DNA from: Immundisolibacter sp. | GTDB lineage: Bacteria > Pseudomonadota > Gammaproteobacteria > Immundisolibacterales > Immundisolibacteraceae | NCBI RefSeq assembly: GCF_041601295.1 | Contig: NZ_JBFIII010000067.1 | Coordinates: forward strand, 1-16,638 | Direction of reading: 5' to 3' | DNA length: 16,638 nucleotides | Part shown: piece by piece, positions 6,929 to 15,380 of the stretch | Layout: each line of letters opens with the position of its first letter | Numbering within the stretch: the stretch's first letter is position 1 | Notes under the pieces: model-generated | Told to the model about the DNA's origin: nothing | What the model saw: the letters and a program-made list of their open reading frames with translations, nothing else | Database searches by the model: none | Program-made: the position numbers and the translations under genes

Positions 6929-7543
6929 ATGAATGACTCGGTTCCCAATCCCCTGCACGGCGCTGTGTTCTGGCGCGCCGCGGTGGCGCTTGACCATCTG
7001 CCGCCCGACGAGGGCACCGAGGTGGCGTTTGCCGGTCGCTCGAACGCCGGCAAATCGAGTGCCTTGAATACTCTGGTTGGGCATCGCGGCCTGGCGCGGG
7101 TGAGCAAAACGCCGGGGCGCACGCAGGAGCTGCTGTTTTTTCAGCTGGACGACCGCCGCCGTCTGGTGGACCTGCCGGGGTATGGTTACGCCGCAACCTC
7201 GGCGGCCCGCCGCCGCGATTGGGGCCAGGTGATCCCGGCATACTTCGAACAACGCCAAAGCCTGCGCGGCCTGTTGTTGTTCATGGACATCCGACACCCG
7301 TTGCAGGTCGGTGACCGCCAGTTAATCGCCACAGCGAACGCGTTGGCTGTGCCTGTGCAGCCGGTGCTGACCAAGTCCGACAAACTCGGTCGCGGCGCCG
7401 CGAAGGCGGCGCTACTGAAGGTGCAGCGCGATCTGGCGGTGTTCGATGCGGTGCTTGAACCGCTGCTGCTGTCGAACCTGAGCGGGGCCGGAGCGGTTCA
7501 AGTGCGTGCGCGTGTGGCGGCCTGGCTGGCCGAAGGCGACTGA
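6929..7543 (+). CDS. engB: Ribosome-biogenesis GTPase EngB (YihA/YsxC)
   Basis: Protein of 204 residues, typical for EngB. Seen: G1 GRSNAGKSS at 36-44, G2 region KTPGRTQ at 60-66, G3 DLPGYGYA at 81-88, and G4 TKSD at 148-151. A C-terminal LSNLSGAG stands where G5 is expected. Known: an essential GTPase in many bacteria that assists 50S subunit assembly. The ATG at 6929 is chosen because it places FAGRSNAGKS at the usual distance from the N-terminus; the frame continues upstream, but that part shows no family resemblance. The ribosome-binding site is weak. The gene is divergent from cytochrome c4, a conserved arrangement, and converges on bcp 46 nt away. Confidence 0.95.
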   Translation: MNDSVPNPLHGAVFWRAAVALDHLPPDEGTEVAFAGRSNAGKSSALNTLVGHRGLARVSKTPGRTQELLFFQLDDRRRLVDLPGYGYAATSAARRRDWGQVIPAYFEQRQSLRGLLLFMDIRHPLQVGDRQLIATANALAVPVQPVLTKSDKLGRGAAKAALLKVQRDLAVFDAVLEPLLLSNLSGAGAVQVRARVAAWLAEGD

Positions 7544-7589
7544 CGGCCGCGCCAGGTTATGGTTGGCGGAGCAACGGGGCGATTCGGTA

Positions 7590-8057
7590 TCAAAGCGTGC
7601 GCAGGTGTTCCAGCACGGCAGCCGCGTGACCTTTGGCCTTAACTTTGCGCCAGGCCTCGCGCAGCACCCCGGATGCGTCGATCAGGAAGGTGCTGCGCTC
7701 GACACCCATCACCTTGCGTCCGTACATATTCTTTTCGCGGATCACGTCGTACTGACGGCAGACGATCTCGTCGGTATCGGCCAGCAGATCAAAGCCGAGG
7801 CCGAATTTCGCACGAAACCGGTCGTGGCTGGCCGTGCTGTCGCGGCTGACGCCCAGGATCACCGCGCCGAGCTTGGCAAAATCGCCGGAAAGCCTCTGAA
7901 AATCCTGACTTTCAAGAGTGCAACCGGGGGTGCTGTCCTTAGGATAAAAATACAGCACTATCGATTTGCCGCGTAGCGCGCCGAGGCTGACGATCCTGTC
8001 GCCGCTGGCCGGCAGGCTGAAGTCGGGCGCCGGGGCGCCGATCTTTGGTTCTGGCAT
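7590..8057 (-). CDS. bcp: Thiol peroxidase of the Bcp/PrxQ family
   Basis: Protein of 155 residues, the usual Bcp length. Seen: the peroxidatic cysteine C46 in KDSTPGCTLESQDF and the conserved EKNMYGRKVMGVERSTFLID region near 108-127. Known: reduces hydrogen peroxide and organic hydroperoxides in the cytoplasm using thioredoxin or similar reductants. Oddity: position 51, where E. coli Bcp has its resolving cysteine (C50), is Gln. The only other cysteine is C100, so this is either a 1-Cys form or resolves through C100. It is divergent from dapA, as expected from the E. coli bcp-gcvR-dapA neighbourhood, but gcvR is absent. Confidence 0.94.
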   Translation of the reverse strand: MPEPKIGAPAPDFSLPASGDRIVSLGALRGKSIVLYFYPKDSTPGCTLESQDFQRLSGDFAKLGAVILGVSRDSTASHDRFRAKFGLGFDLLADTDEIVCRQYDVIREKNMYGRKVMGVERSTFLIDASGVLREAWRKVKAKGHAAAVLEHLRTL

Positions 8058-8103
8058 GCGCAGTATTCCGTGCGGTAGGGCGTGGCGCGCAGCGGCGCGC
8101 GGC

Positions 8104-8133
8104 TTGTCAGGGAGGCGAGGGGGTCAGTAACAT
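8104..8133 (+). promoter_or_regulatory. Candidate sigma-70-type promoter for the dapA-bamC-purCL run
   Basis: TTGTCA (8104-8109) and TAACAT (8128-8133) lie 18 nt apart in the 103-nt bcp-dapA gap, about 27 nt before the dapA ATG. Five of six -35 and four of six -10 positions match consensus. A GC-rich partly palindromic stretch (GCGCGC repeated around 8088-8102) lies just upstream. Short hexamer matches are weak evidence; position is the better support. Confidence 0.4.
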
Positions 8134-8160
8134 AGCCGCCTTTCCCAGCTGGACTTTTAC

Positions 8161-9036
8161 ATGATCCACGGCAGCGTCGTCGCCCTGGTCACCCCGATGA
8201 CTGCGTCCGGGGCGATAGATTACGCCGCCCTCGCACGGCTGGTCGAATACCACGTCAGCTCCGGAACCCACGGCATCGTGGCGGTCGGCACGACCGGCGA
8301 GTCCCCCACGCTGGATATGGACGAGCACGTTGGCGTCATTGCCGAGGTGGTGCGCCGGGTGGACGGGCGCCTGCCGGTGATCGGCGGCACGGGTGCCAAT
8401 TCCACCAGCGAAGCGATTGAGTTGACGCGCGCCGCGGCCGACGTCGGGGTCGATGCCTGCCTGCTGGTGACGCCGTACTACAACAAGCCGACGCAGGAAG
8501 GTTTATACCGGCACTTCCTGGCCATTGCCGAGGCGGCTCCGATTCCGAACATCCTGTATAACGTGCCGGGTAGAACGGCGTGCGATCTTCTCACCGAAAC
8601 CACGCTGCGGTTGGCACTGGTGCCCAACATTATCGGGCTGAAGGACGCCACTGGCAGCCTGGAGCGCGCGACCGAGCTTCTGTCCCGCTGCCCAGCAGAT
8701 TTTTGGTTGTTCAGTGGTGAGGATGCGGTGGCGGCGGAGCTCATGCTAAGGGGTTATCGGGGTGTGATTTCGGTGACGGCCAACGTTGCGCCCAAGGCCA
8801 TGGCCGAGATGTGCGAAGCGGCTTTGGCCGGTCGCCGCGAGGAGGCGCTGGCACTCGATGCACCGTTACAGGCCCTGCACCGGGATCTTTTTGTCGAAGG
8901 CAACCCGATTCCCGTGAAGTGGGCGCTTGCCGAACTCGGCCTGATCGAGGCAGGTATACGCCTGCCACTGACTCCCCTGTCGGCAGCCCATCACGCTACT
9001 TTGCATGCCGCTTTGCGGCAGGCGTCCCTACTGTGA
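8161..9036 (+). CDS. dapA: 4-hydroxy-tetrahydrodipicolinate synthase
   Basis: Protein of 291 residues against 292 in E. coli. Known: condenses pyruvate with aspartate-semialdehyde, the first committed step toward diaminopimelate and lysine. Seen: every catalytic residue falls at the E. coli numbering. These are the Schiff-base lysine K161 in IGLKDATG, Y133 in YNVPGRT, R138, the proton-relay T44 in GTTGES, and Y107 in VTPYYNKPT. It acts as a cytoplasmic tetramer. It is the first gene of the rightward run; bamC begins 14 nt after its stop, matching the conserved dapA-bamC (nlpB) pairing. The start ATG has only a weak ribosome-binding site, but the N-terminus aligns exactly. Confidence 0.97.
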   Translation: MIHGSVVALVTPMTASGAIDYAALARLVEYHVSSGTHGIVAVGTTGESPTLDMDEHVGVIAEVVRRVDGRLPVIGGTGANSTSEAIELTRAAADVGVDACLLVTPYYNKPTQEGLYRHFLAIAEAAPIPNILYNVPGRTACDLLTETTLRLALVPNIIGLKDATGSLERATELLSRCPADFWLFSGEDAVAAELMLRGYRGVISVTANVAPKAMAEMCEAALAGRREEALALDAPLQALHRDLFVEGNPIPVKWALAELGLIEAGIRLPLTPLSAAHHATLHAALRQASLL

Positions 9037-9050
9037 CTCACCGAGGCATC

Positions 9051-9722
9051 ATGCAGCGACTTACTTTCAGGCAGCACGCTCCGCTTTTTCTGGCTCTGGT
9101 TTTTGCGTTGCCGCAGCTGAGCGGTTGTGGTGCCCTGGGAGGGCTGCTTGGACACGACCCGCAGGAAAAACAGTATCGCGAGGCTGAATCACTTCCGCCG
9201 CTCGAAGTTCCGCCTGACCTGACGGGCATCGCTGATTCGAATGCGTTGGTGGTGCCGGGCATAGACGACGGCAGTGTCACGCAGGGCCTGGGCACCGAGG
9301 GTGAGGGCGGACTGTTCACCTCGCCGCCCCCGGAGCATATGGACGTAGATGCTGGCCCCGCCGGTCCGCGCATTGAGCGCGGTGCTGAAGGTGTCCCGCG
9401 GCTAGTGGTGACCGAAGACTTCTCCCGCGCCTGGCGTACCGTGGGCAAGGCTTTGGAAGCCGCTGAAATGACGGTTGACGACCGCGATCGTTCGCGTGGC
9501 CTGTATTTCGTCGACTACAAGCATCGCCAGTTGCGTGGTCGTGTTGCCCGTACCTTGATGTTCTGGGGCGACAAGGAGAGCAACCGCAAGCAGCGTCTGC
9601 TGGTGCTGTTGCAGTCCGACGGTGAGCACACCAACGTACTGGTGTTCGACGAAAAGGAAAAACTGGTTACGGCACTACTCGCCGAAGAGGTCCTGCGCAA
9701 GATTCAGCAGAACCTCGATTGA
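9051..9722 (+). CDS. bamC: Outer-membrane assembly lipoprotein BamC (NlpB), short form
   Basis: Protein of 223 residues beginning at the ATG at 9051, with GAGG just upstream. Seen: a lipoprotein signal peptide with lipobox LSGC, lipidated C26. It is followed by QYREAESLPPLEVPPDLT (about 41-58), the extended N-terminal segment that contacts BamD in this family. A single globular domain follows (roughly 115-223: LVVTEDFSRAWRTVGKALE, then LYFVDY, then LLVLLQS). Known: BamC is an accessory lipoprotein of the BAM complex that folds outer-membrane beta-barrels. E. coli BamC has about 344 residues and two helix-grip domains, so this form apparently has one. The acidic, Gly/Pro-rich linker at about 60-105 looks disordered. 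Its place right after dapA supports the call. Confidence 0.88.
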   Translation: MQRLTFRQHAPLFLALVFALPQLSGCGALGGLLGHDPQEKQYREAESLPPLEVPPDLTGIADSNALVVPGIDDGSVTQGLGTEGEGGLFTSPPPEHMDVDAGPAGPRIERGAEGVPRLVVTEDFSRAWRTVGKALEAAEMTVDDRDRSRGLYFVDYKHRQLRGRVARTLMFWGDKESNRKQRLLVLLQSDGEHTNVLVFDEKEKLVTALLAEEVLRKIQQNLD

Positions 9723-9735
9723 TTTGAAGGCGGGC

Positions 9736-10503
9736 GTGCGCTTCGCCTCACTGGGCAGCGGCAGCCGTGGCAACGCCACCGTGGTGCAGGCCGGCAGCAC
9801 CACGCTGCTGATCGACTGTGGATTTGGAGTCGCGGAAACGCGCCGGCGCCTTGGGCGGCTGGGAATGGACCTGTCGGAGTTGACCGCGATCCTGCTCACG
9901 CATGAGCATGCCGACCACGTCGCCGGCGTAGGCGCTGTGGCGCGCGCCGGACGCGTGCCGGTTTGGGCCACACCCGGCACCTTGGCCGCGCTGGCGCCGC
10001 AGGTGGGCGTACTTCCGGAGGTTCGCTACATCAATTGCCACGCACCGTGGCAAATCGACGGGCTGGCCATTACGCCGTTTCCAGTGCCCCACGACGGGCG
10101 CGAGAGCTGCCAGTACCTGCTGTCCGATGGCTCGGCGCGCTTCGCGGCGGTGACCGACCTGGGCCATACCACCGCCCATATGCGGACCGTGTTGGCGGGC
10201 TGTGATGGGTTGCTGTTCGAGTGCAATCACGACCGCGACCTGTTGCTGGGCGGTCATTATCCCGCTGCGCTCAAGCGCCGGGTGGATGGCGATTTTGGAC
10301 ACCTGAGCAACGCCGCCGCAGCACAGTTCATCGCCAGCCTTGACTGCGGGCGCCTCAAGCATTTCGCGGCCGCGCACTTGAGCGAGCAGAATAATCGACC
10401 GGAACTGGCCCGCGCAGCCATGGCCGATGCCCTGGGTTGCACCGCTGACTGGATTGCGGTGGCCGATCAGGATGCTGGGCTCGGCTGGTGCGATCTCGCC
10501 TGA
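9736..10503 (+). CDS. MBL-fold metallo-hydrolase of the YycJ/WalJ type
   Basis: Protein of 255 residues. Seen: it starts with the family signature RFASLGSGSRGNATVV, then the metal-binding H56-x-H58-x-D60-H61 (LLTHEHADHVAGV). Later candidate metal ligands include the His in PVPHDG, the Asp in AVTDLGH and the His in AAHLSEQ. Known: YycJ-type proteins are two-metal beta-lactamase-fold enzymes, with exonuclease activity and a link to cell-wall/replication coordination reported in Firmicutes; the role in proteobacteria is less clear. The GTG at 9736 is chosen because GAAGG lies 5 nt upstream and the protein then begins exactly at the family start. A TTG at 9724 is the alternative. It sits 13 nt after bamC and 36 nt before purC, so it is in the same run. 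Confidence 0.88.
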   Translation: MRFASLGSGSRGNATVVQAGSTTLLIDCGFGVAETRRRLGRLGMDLSELTAILLTHEHADHVAGVGAVARAGRVPVWATPGTLAALAPQVGVLPEVRYINCHAPWQIDGLAITPFPVPHDGRESCQYLLSDGSARFAAVTDLGHTTAHMRTVLAGCDGLLFECNHDRDLLLGGHYPAALKRRVDGDFGHLSNAAAAQFIASLDCGRLKHFAAAHLSEQNNRPELARAAMADALGCTADWIAVADQDAGLGWCDLA

Positions 10504-10539
10504 GCGCCTGACTTTGAAGCGATTATTACGGAACCGAGC

Positions 10540-11268
10540 ATGACCGACCCGCGGGGCACAGAGCTGTATCGAGGCAAGGCCAAGACGGTGTACACCACCG
10601 ACGCCGCCGATGTCCTGTTGATGCATTATCGAAACGACACCTCGGCGTTTGACGGCGAGAAGAAAGCGGCGCTGGTTCGCAAAGGCCTGGTCAACAACCA
10701 CATCAACGCCTTCGTCATGAGCCGGCTACAGCAGGCCGGAGTGCCCACGCATTTCCTGCGCCTGGCAGGACCCCAGGACAGTCTGGTACGCCGCCTGGAC
10801 ATGGTGCCGGTGGAGTGCGTGGTTCGAAACGTCACCGCCGGTAGCGTGTGTCGGCGCCTGGGCGTGGCCGAGGGGCTGCCGCTTGACCCCGCGCTGTTCG
10901 AGTTCTTCCTCAAGAACGACGCCCTGCACGATCCGATGGTGAACGACGATCACGTACTCGCCTTCGGCTGGGCCACCGCGGCAGAAATGGCCCGCATGCG
11001 CGAGCTCAGCTTCAAGGTCAACGGCGTGCTCAAGGGCTTGTTCGCCGCCGCGGGCATCACCCTGGTTGACTACAAGCTCGAATTCGGCCGCCTCGACGGT
11101 GAACTGCTACTGGGCGATGAATTCACCCCGGATGGTTGCCGGCTGTGGGACGCCAGTAGCGGTGAGCGGCTCGACAAAGACCGTTTCCGGCGCGATCTGG
11201 GTGGCGTGGTCGAGGCCTACGAGGAGGTGGCTCGCCGGATCGGGGTAGATCTGCCAGCGGGAGAGTAG
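10540..11268 (+). CDS. purC: Phosphoribosylaminoimidazole-succinocarboxamide (SAICAR) synthase
   Basis: Protein of 242 residues (E. coli 237). Known: ATP-dependent ligation of aspartate to CAIR in purine synthesis. Seen: N-terminal ATP loop LYRGKAKTVY, RNDTSAFDGEKK, PVECVVRNVTAGS, LVDYKLEFGR and GDEFTPDGCRLWD, all in family order. The last motif is more often DEISPDTCR, so this copy varies at conserved-looking positions while keeping the acidic and Arg residues. purL starts 4 nt after its stop, so the two are translationally close. Confidence 0.97.
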   Translation: MTDPRGTELYRGKAKTVYTTDAADVLLMHYRNDTSAFDGEKKAALVRKGLVNNHINAFVMSRLQQAGVPTHFLRLAGPQDSLVRRLDMVPVECVVRNVTAGSVCRRLGVAEGLPLDPALFEFFLKNDALHDPMVNDDHVLAFGWATAAEMARMRELSFKVNGVLKGLFAAAGITLVDYKLEFGRLDGELLLGDEFTPDGCRLWDASSGERLDKDRFRRDLGGVVEAYEEVARRIGVDLPAGE

Positions 11269-11272
11269 CCGG

Positions 11273-14200
11273 GTGGGGCAAGTGCTGTATCTGGTGGGCG
11301 AACCGGCGCTGGGCGAGTTTCGCCTGTCACGCCTTAGCGGAGGTTTGCGGGCGGCGGTGCCGGGCCTGACCGAGGTACGGGCGGACCAGGTGTATCTGGC
11401 GCAGGTCAGCGCTGATACGGATATGGATCGCCTCGCGGCCCTGGTGCAAGGTCGACCTGAGCCGCTACAGCTGGCAGCCGGCGAACTGCTGGCCTTGCCG
11501 CGCCCCGGTACCCTGACGCCCTGGTCCAGTAAGGCGACCGATATCGCTGCCGTCTGCGGCGTGAACGGCGTATTGCGACTTGAGCGCGGTGTGCGCTATC
11601 GGCTCGGTCCCGCGCAGCTACAGCCGACCGCCCAGCAGCTGGCGGTTGCGGCGCCGCTGCTGCACGATCGCATGACCCAGATTCTGACCACCGATGCGGC
11701 GCTCGCCGGGCGGCTTTTCGACGCAGCGCCTGCCGCGGCGTTCTCCAGCGTGGATATGCTTGGACTCGGCCGGGTGGCGCTTGAACAGGCCAATCGTGAG
11801 CAGGGCCTGGCCCTGTCGGCCGATGAACTGGATTATCTCGAACGCTGGTTTGTGCGTCTGCGCCGCAACCCCACTGACGTCGAGTTGATGATGTTCGCGC
11901 AGGTCAACTCCGAACACTGCCGGCACAAGATATTCAACGCCGAGTGGATCGTCGACGGCGTGGCGCAGGAACACAGCCTGTTCGACATGATCCGCCATAC
12001 CCATCGTTGCAGTCCGCGGCGCACGCTGGTTGCCTACAGTGACAACGCGGCCGTGATTGAAGGCCACCGGGCACAACTGCTGGTGATCGATGCGGCCAGT
12101 GGCGAATACAGGCCCTTGTCGACCATTGCCCACATCCTGACCAAGGTCGAGACGCACAATCATCCGACGGCGATCGCGCCGTTTCCCGGTGCCGCCACGG
12201 GTGCCGGTGGCGAAATCCGCGACGAGGCGGCCACCGGTCGCGGCGCGTTCACCAAGGCTGGCTTGTGCGGTTTCATGGTGTCCAACTTGCATTTGCCGGG
12301 CCTGCCCCAGCCGTGGGAGCAGCCCTACGGCAAGCCGGATCGTATCGCCAGTGCGCTGGACATCATGATTGACGGCCCGCTTGGCGCGGCTGCCTTCAAT
12401 AATGAGTTTGGCCGGCCGAATCTGACCGGGTTCTTCCGAACCTACGAGCAGATGGTCGGCGGGCGCGTTCGCGGTTACCACAAGCCGATCATGATCGCCG
12501 GCGGCATGGGCAATATCACGCCCCAGCAGGTTCACAAGAAAGAAGAATTCGCGGTCGGGAATCTGGTAGTGCAGTTGGGTGGGCCCGGCATGCGCATTGG
12601 CCTGGGTGGTGGCGCTGCTTCGTCGCTGGGCGGCGGCGACAACACGGCGGAGCTTGATTTCAACTCCGTGCAGCGGGGCAATCCGGAGATGCAGCGCCGG
12701 GCCCAGGAAGTGATTGACCGCTGTTGGCAACTGGGCACTGATAACCCGATCCTGAGCATCCACGACGTCGGCGCCGGCGGGCTCTCGAACGCGGTGCCGG
12801 AAATCGTGGCCGCGGTCAGGCGCGGCACCCTGATTGACCTCGGTGCAGTGCCAACGGCTGACCCCAGCCTGTCGCCACTCGAACTGTGGTGCAACGAAGC
12901 GCAGGAACGTTACGTGCTGGTTATCGGCGCCAGCGACCGCAAGCGTTTTGCCGACATCTGTGCCCGGGAGCGGTGCCCGTTTTCCGTGCTGGGCGAAGTG
13001 ACTGACGACGGCCACCTGCGAGTGAGCGATCCCGCCCGCGGCAACACGCCGATCGACGTGGAACTGGCGGCTATTCTCGGTCAGGGTGCCGAGCCGCCCG
13101 ACCGGTCCAACGGCGGCGCCGTCGATGGCCATGGTCGGCTTCCACGCCTGCTGCGCGACGTGCGCTCGTCGCCGCCGACCCCGCAGCGCTTCGATCTTGA
13201 CGCGGTCGACCTTGCCCAAGCCGCGCGAAGCGTACTGCAACTGCCGTCGGTGGCCGACAAGCGTTTCCTCATCAACATCGGTGACCGATCGGTAGGCGGA
13301 CGGGTGTGCCGGGACCAACTGGTGGGTCCGTGGCAGGTGGCGGTCGCCGACGTGGCGGTGACCGCCAGCGATTTCGTTGGCTACACCGGCGAGGCCATGG
13401 CCCTGGGTGAGCGCACGCCGGTAGCGTTGCTGGACTCCTCCGCTGCCGCGCGCCTGGCGGTGGGGGAGGCGATCACCAATATTGTCGCCGCCGACGTAGC
13501 CGATCTCGGTGCCGTCAAGTTGTCCGCCAACTGGATGGCTGCCGCCGGCGAGCCGGGCGAGGACGCCGCGCTGTACGCAGCAGTACGGGCGGTGGGCATG
13601 GAGCTGTGCCCGGCGCTGGGCATCGCCATCCCGGTGGGCAAGGACTCGCTGTCCATGAAGACCACCTGGCGCGCCCAGGATGGCAGCGCGCGGGCGGTGG
13701 TGTCGCCGGTGTCCCTCGTCGTCACCGCGTTTGCCGCCGTGACGGATGTGCGACGCACCCTCACGCCGCAACTGCGCCTGGACGCAGGGGACAGCCGCCT
13801 GTTGCTGATTGATGTTGGCGCCGGCCGCGGTCGGCTGGGTGGGTCCGCACTGGCTCAGGTACTTTCCGCCACCGGCAGCACGCCCCCGGATCTTGACCAC
13901 CCGGAACTGCTCGCCGGGTTATTCCGTTTCGTGCGCGAGGCGGCTGCCAGCGATCTGCTCCTGGCCTACCACGACCGCTCCGATGGCGGTTTGCTGGCGA
14001 CCGTGTGCGAGATGGCCTTCGCGGGACATTGCGGCCTGGATATTGACCTGGATGGGGCCGGCAGCCATCCGCTGCGCGCCCTGTTCAACGAGGAACTGGG
14101 GGCCGTGGTCCAGGTGCGTGCCACCGACCTGGCGCGGGTGAATGATCTTCTGGGTGCCTGTGGGATTCGCGACCTGGCCTTCGACCTCGGCACCCCACGG

Positions 14201-15184
14201 GGGGATGGCGAAATCGCCTTCCGCTTCGGCGGCCAGACGGTGTTCGCCGCCAGTCGTGTGCAGCTGCATCGAACGTGGTCCGCGACCTCGCATCAGATCG
14301 CCCGCCTGCGTGATGATCCGGCCTGCGCCGACGAGGAATATGACGCCCTGCTGGACGTCGCCAATCCGGGGCTTTCGGCGCGGGTCAGCTTCCGTATGAC
14401 GCCAACGCCCAGCGACCGTGCCAAGCCCCGGGTGGCCATCCTGCGCGAGCAGGGCGTTAACGGTCATCTGGAAATGGCTGCCGCCTTTGCCGAGGCTGGC
14501 TTCACCCCGGTCGACGTGCACATGAGCGACGTTCTCGGCGGCCGGGTATCGCTGACCGAGTTCCGCGTGCTGGCCGCGTGTGGTGGCTTTTCCTACGGCG
14601 ACGTTCTTGGCGCTGGCCGTGGCTGGGCCGAATCGATACTGGGTAACCCCCGTGCGCGTGACCAGTTCGAGGCGTTCTTCGAGCGCCCGGATACTCTGAC
14701 GCTGGGCGTGTGCAACGGGTGCCAGATGCTGTCGCGGCTCACCGCGCTGATACCCGGCAGCGAGCACTGGCCGCGTTTCGTACCTAACCGCTCGCAGCAG
14801 TTCGAGGCGCGCCTTGCCTTGGTGGAGGTGTTGGAAAGCAACAGCGTCTGGCTGCGTAGCATGGCGGGCTCACGGCTGCCCATCGTGGTGGCCCACGGCG
14901 AGGGGCAGGCGCAGTTCGCCGCTGAAGCCACAATGCTGGCCACGCTGCGCTACGTGGATGGTCGCGGTCAGGTGGCCGAGCGCTATCCCGACAATCCGAA
15001 TGGTTCCGCGGGCGGCAGCACCGGTTTTTCCAGCGCCGACGGCCGGGTTGCAATCATGATGCCGCACCCGGAGCGGCTGTTCCGCACCGTGCAACACTCC
15101 TGGGCTCCGCCTGGCTGGAGCGAGCACGACGCACCCTGGCGGCAACTGTTTGCAAACGCCCGCGAGTGGTTGGCGCAGGACTGA
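11273..15184 (+). CDS. purL: Phosphoribosylformylglycinamidine (FGAM) synthase, single-chain form
   Basis: Protein of 1303 residues (E. coli 1295). Known: converts FGAR, glutamine and ATP to FGAM in purine synthesis. Seen, in order: an N-terminal PurS-like region; a linker with NPTDVELMMFAQVNSEHCRHK; synthetase half with KVETHNHPTAIAPFPG (H295, H297), GAATGAGGEIRDEAATGRG and SSLGGGDNTAELDFN; a second half with GYTGEAMALGER and PVGKDSLSMK; and a C-terminal class I glutaminase. The glutaminase triad is C1147 (GVCNGCQ), H1265 and E1267 (PHPER). Start: GTG at 11273 with GGGAG upstream; a GTG at 11282 is possible. It lies 4 nt after purC. A long open frame on the opposite strand (11618-13900) is a codon-bias shadow. 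Confidence 0.97.
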   Translation: MGQVLYLVGEPALGEFRLSRLSGGLRAAVPGLTEVRADQVYLAQVSADTDMDRLAALVQGRPEPLQLAAGELLALPRPGTLTPWSSKATDIAAVCGVNGVLRLERGVRYRLGPAQLQPTAQQLAVAAPLLHDRMTQILTTDAALAGRLFDAAPAAAFSSVDMLGLGRVALEQANREQGLALSADELDYLERWFVRLRRNPTDVELMMFAQVNSEHCRHKIFNAEWIVDGVAQEHSLFDMIRHTHRCSPRRTLVAYSDNAAVIEGHRAQLLVIDAASGEYRPLSTIAHILTKVETHNHPTAIAPFPGAATGAGGEIRDEAATGRGAFTKAGLCGFMVSNLHLPGLPQPWEQPYGKPDRIASALDIMIDGPLGAAAFNNEFGRPNLTGFFRTYEQMVGGRVRGYHKPIMIAGGMGNITPQQVHKKEEFAVGNLVVQLGGPGMRIGLGGGAASSLGGGDNTAELDFNSVQRGNPEMQRRAQEVIDRCWQLGTDNPILSIHDVGAGGLSNAVPEIVAAVRRGTLIDLGAVPTADPSLSPLELWCNEAQERYVLVIGASDRKRFADICARERCPFSVLGEVTDDGHLRVSDPARGNTPIDVELAAILGQGAEPPDRSNGGAVDGHGRLPRLLRDVRSSPPTPQRFDLDAVDLAQAARSVLQLPSVADKRFLINIGDRSVGGRVCRDQLVGPWQVAVADVAVTASDFVGYTGEAMALGERTPVALLDSSAAARLAVGEAITNIVAADVADLGAVKLSANWMAAAGEPGEDAALYAAVRAVGMELCPALGIAIPVGKDSLSMKTTWRAQDGSARAVVSPVSLVVTAFAAVTDVRRTLTPQLRLDAGDSRLLLIDVGAGRGRLGGSALAQVLSATGSTPPDLDHPELLAGLFRFVREAAASDLLLAYHDRSDGGLLATVCEMAFAGHCGLDIDLDGAGSHPLRALFNEELGAVVQVRATDLARVNDLLGACGIRDLAFDLGTPRGDGEIAFRFGGQTVFAASRVQLHRTWSATSHQIARLRDDPACADEEYDALLDVANPGLSARVSFRMTPTPSDRAKPRVAILREQGVNGHLEMAAAFAEAGFTPVDVHMSDVLGGRVSLTEFRVLAACGGFSYGDVLGAGRGWAESILGNPRARDQFEAFFERPDTLTLGVCNGCQMLSRLTALIPGSEHWPRFVPNRSQQFEARLALVEVLESNSVWLRSMAGSRLPIVVAHGEGQAQFAAEATMLATLRYVDGRGQVAERYPDNPNGSAGGSTGFSSADGRVAIMMPHPERLFRTVQHSWAPPGWSEHDAPWRQLFANAREWLAQD

Positions 15185-15287
15185 AAGTCGGTGGCTTACT
15201 GTCAGTGTCATGCGGAAGGCTGTTCTTGCATTATTGGTCGAAACCCACGCCACAATCTGTCAATCCAGATCAGTTTCTGGCGACGTG

Positions 15288-15300
15288 CTGATTAAATCAG
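15288..15300. repeat. 13-nt near-perfect palindrome (CTGATT-A-AATCAG)
   Basis: Six-nt arms with a one-nt centre, in the AT-richer stretch after purL. It is too tight for an RNA hairpin; a protein-binding site is possible but no promoter is evident beside it. Confidence 0.45.
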
Positions 15301-15330
15301 CGGATATCCCAACCAACGATTTATTGTTCA

Positions 15331-15380
15331 GTGGCGGGTTGTTGAAGGTTTCTGCGCGGCAGCATGGCCTATCCCGCCAC
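15331..15380. repeat. Inverted repeat with 8-nt perfect arms (GTGGCGGG / CCCGCCAC)
   Basis: Arms at 15331-15338 and 15373-15380 are separated by 34 nt. The arms are GC-rich in an otherwise AT-richer stretch, so an RNA stem-loop about 150-200 nt after the purL stop is possible. There is no following T-run, so intrinsic termination is not supported. Confidence 0.5.

Noticed and set aside
6737..7297. N-terminal extension of the cytochrome c4 frame to 388 residues
   Set aside because: It would overlap engB on the other strand and bury the signal peptide. The ATG at 6736 has a good ribosome-binding site.
11618..13900. Opposite-strand open frame of 760 residues inside purL
   Set aside because: It is entirely antisense to a purL with every catalytic motif intact. 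Low-complexity His/Gly/Arg/Gln composition and lack of motifs mark it as a GC-rich codon-bias shadow.
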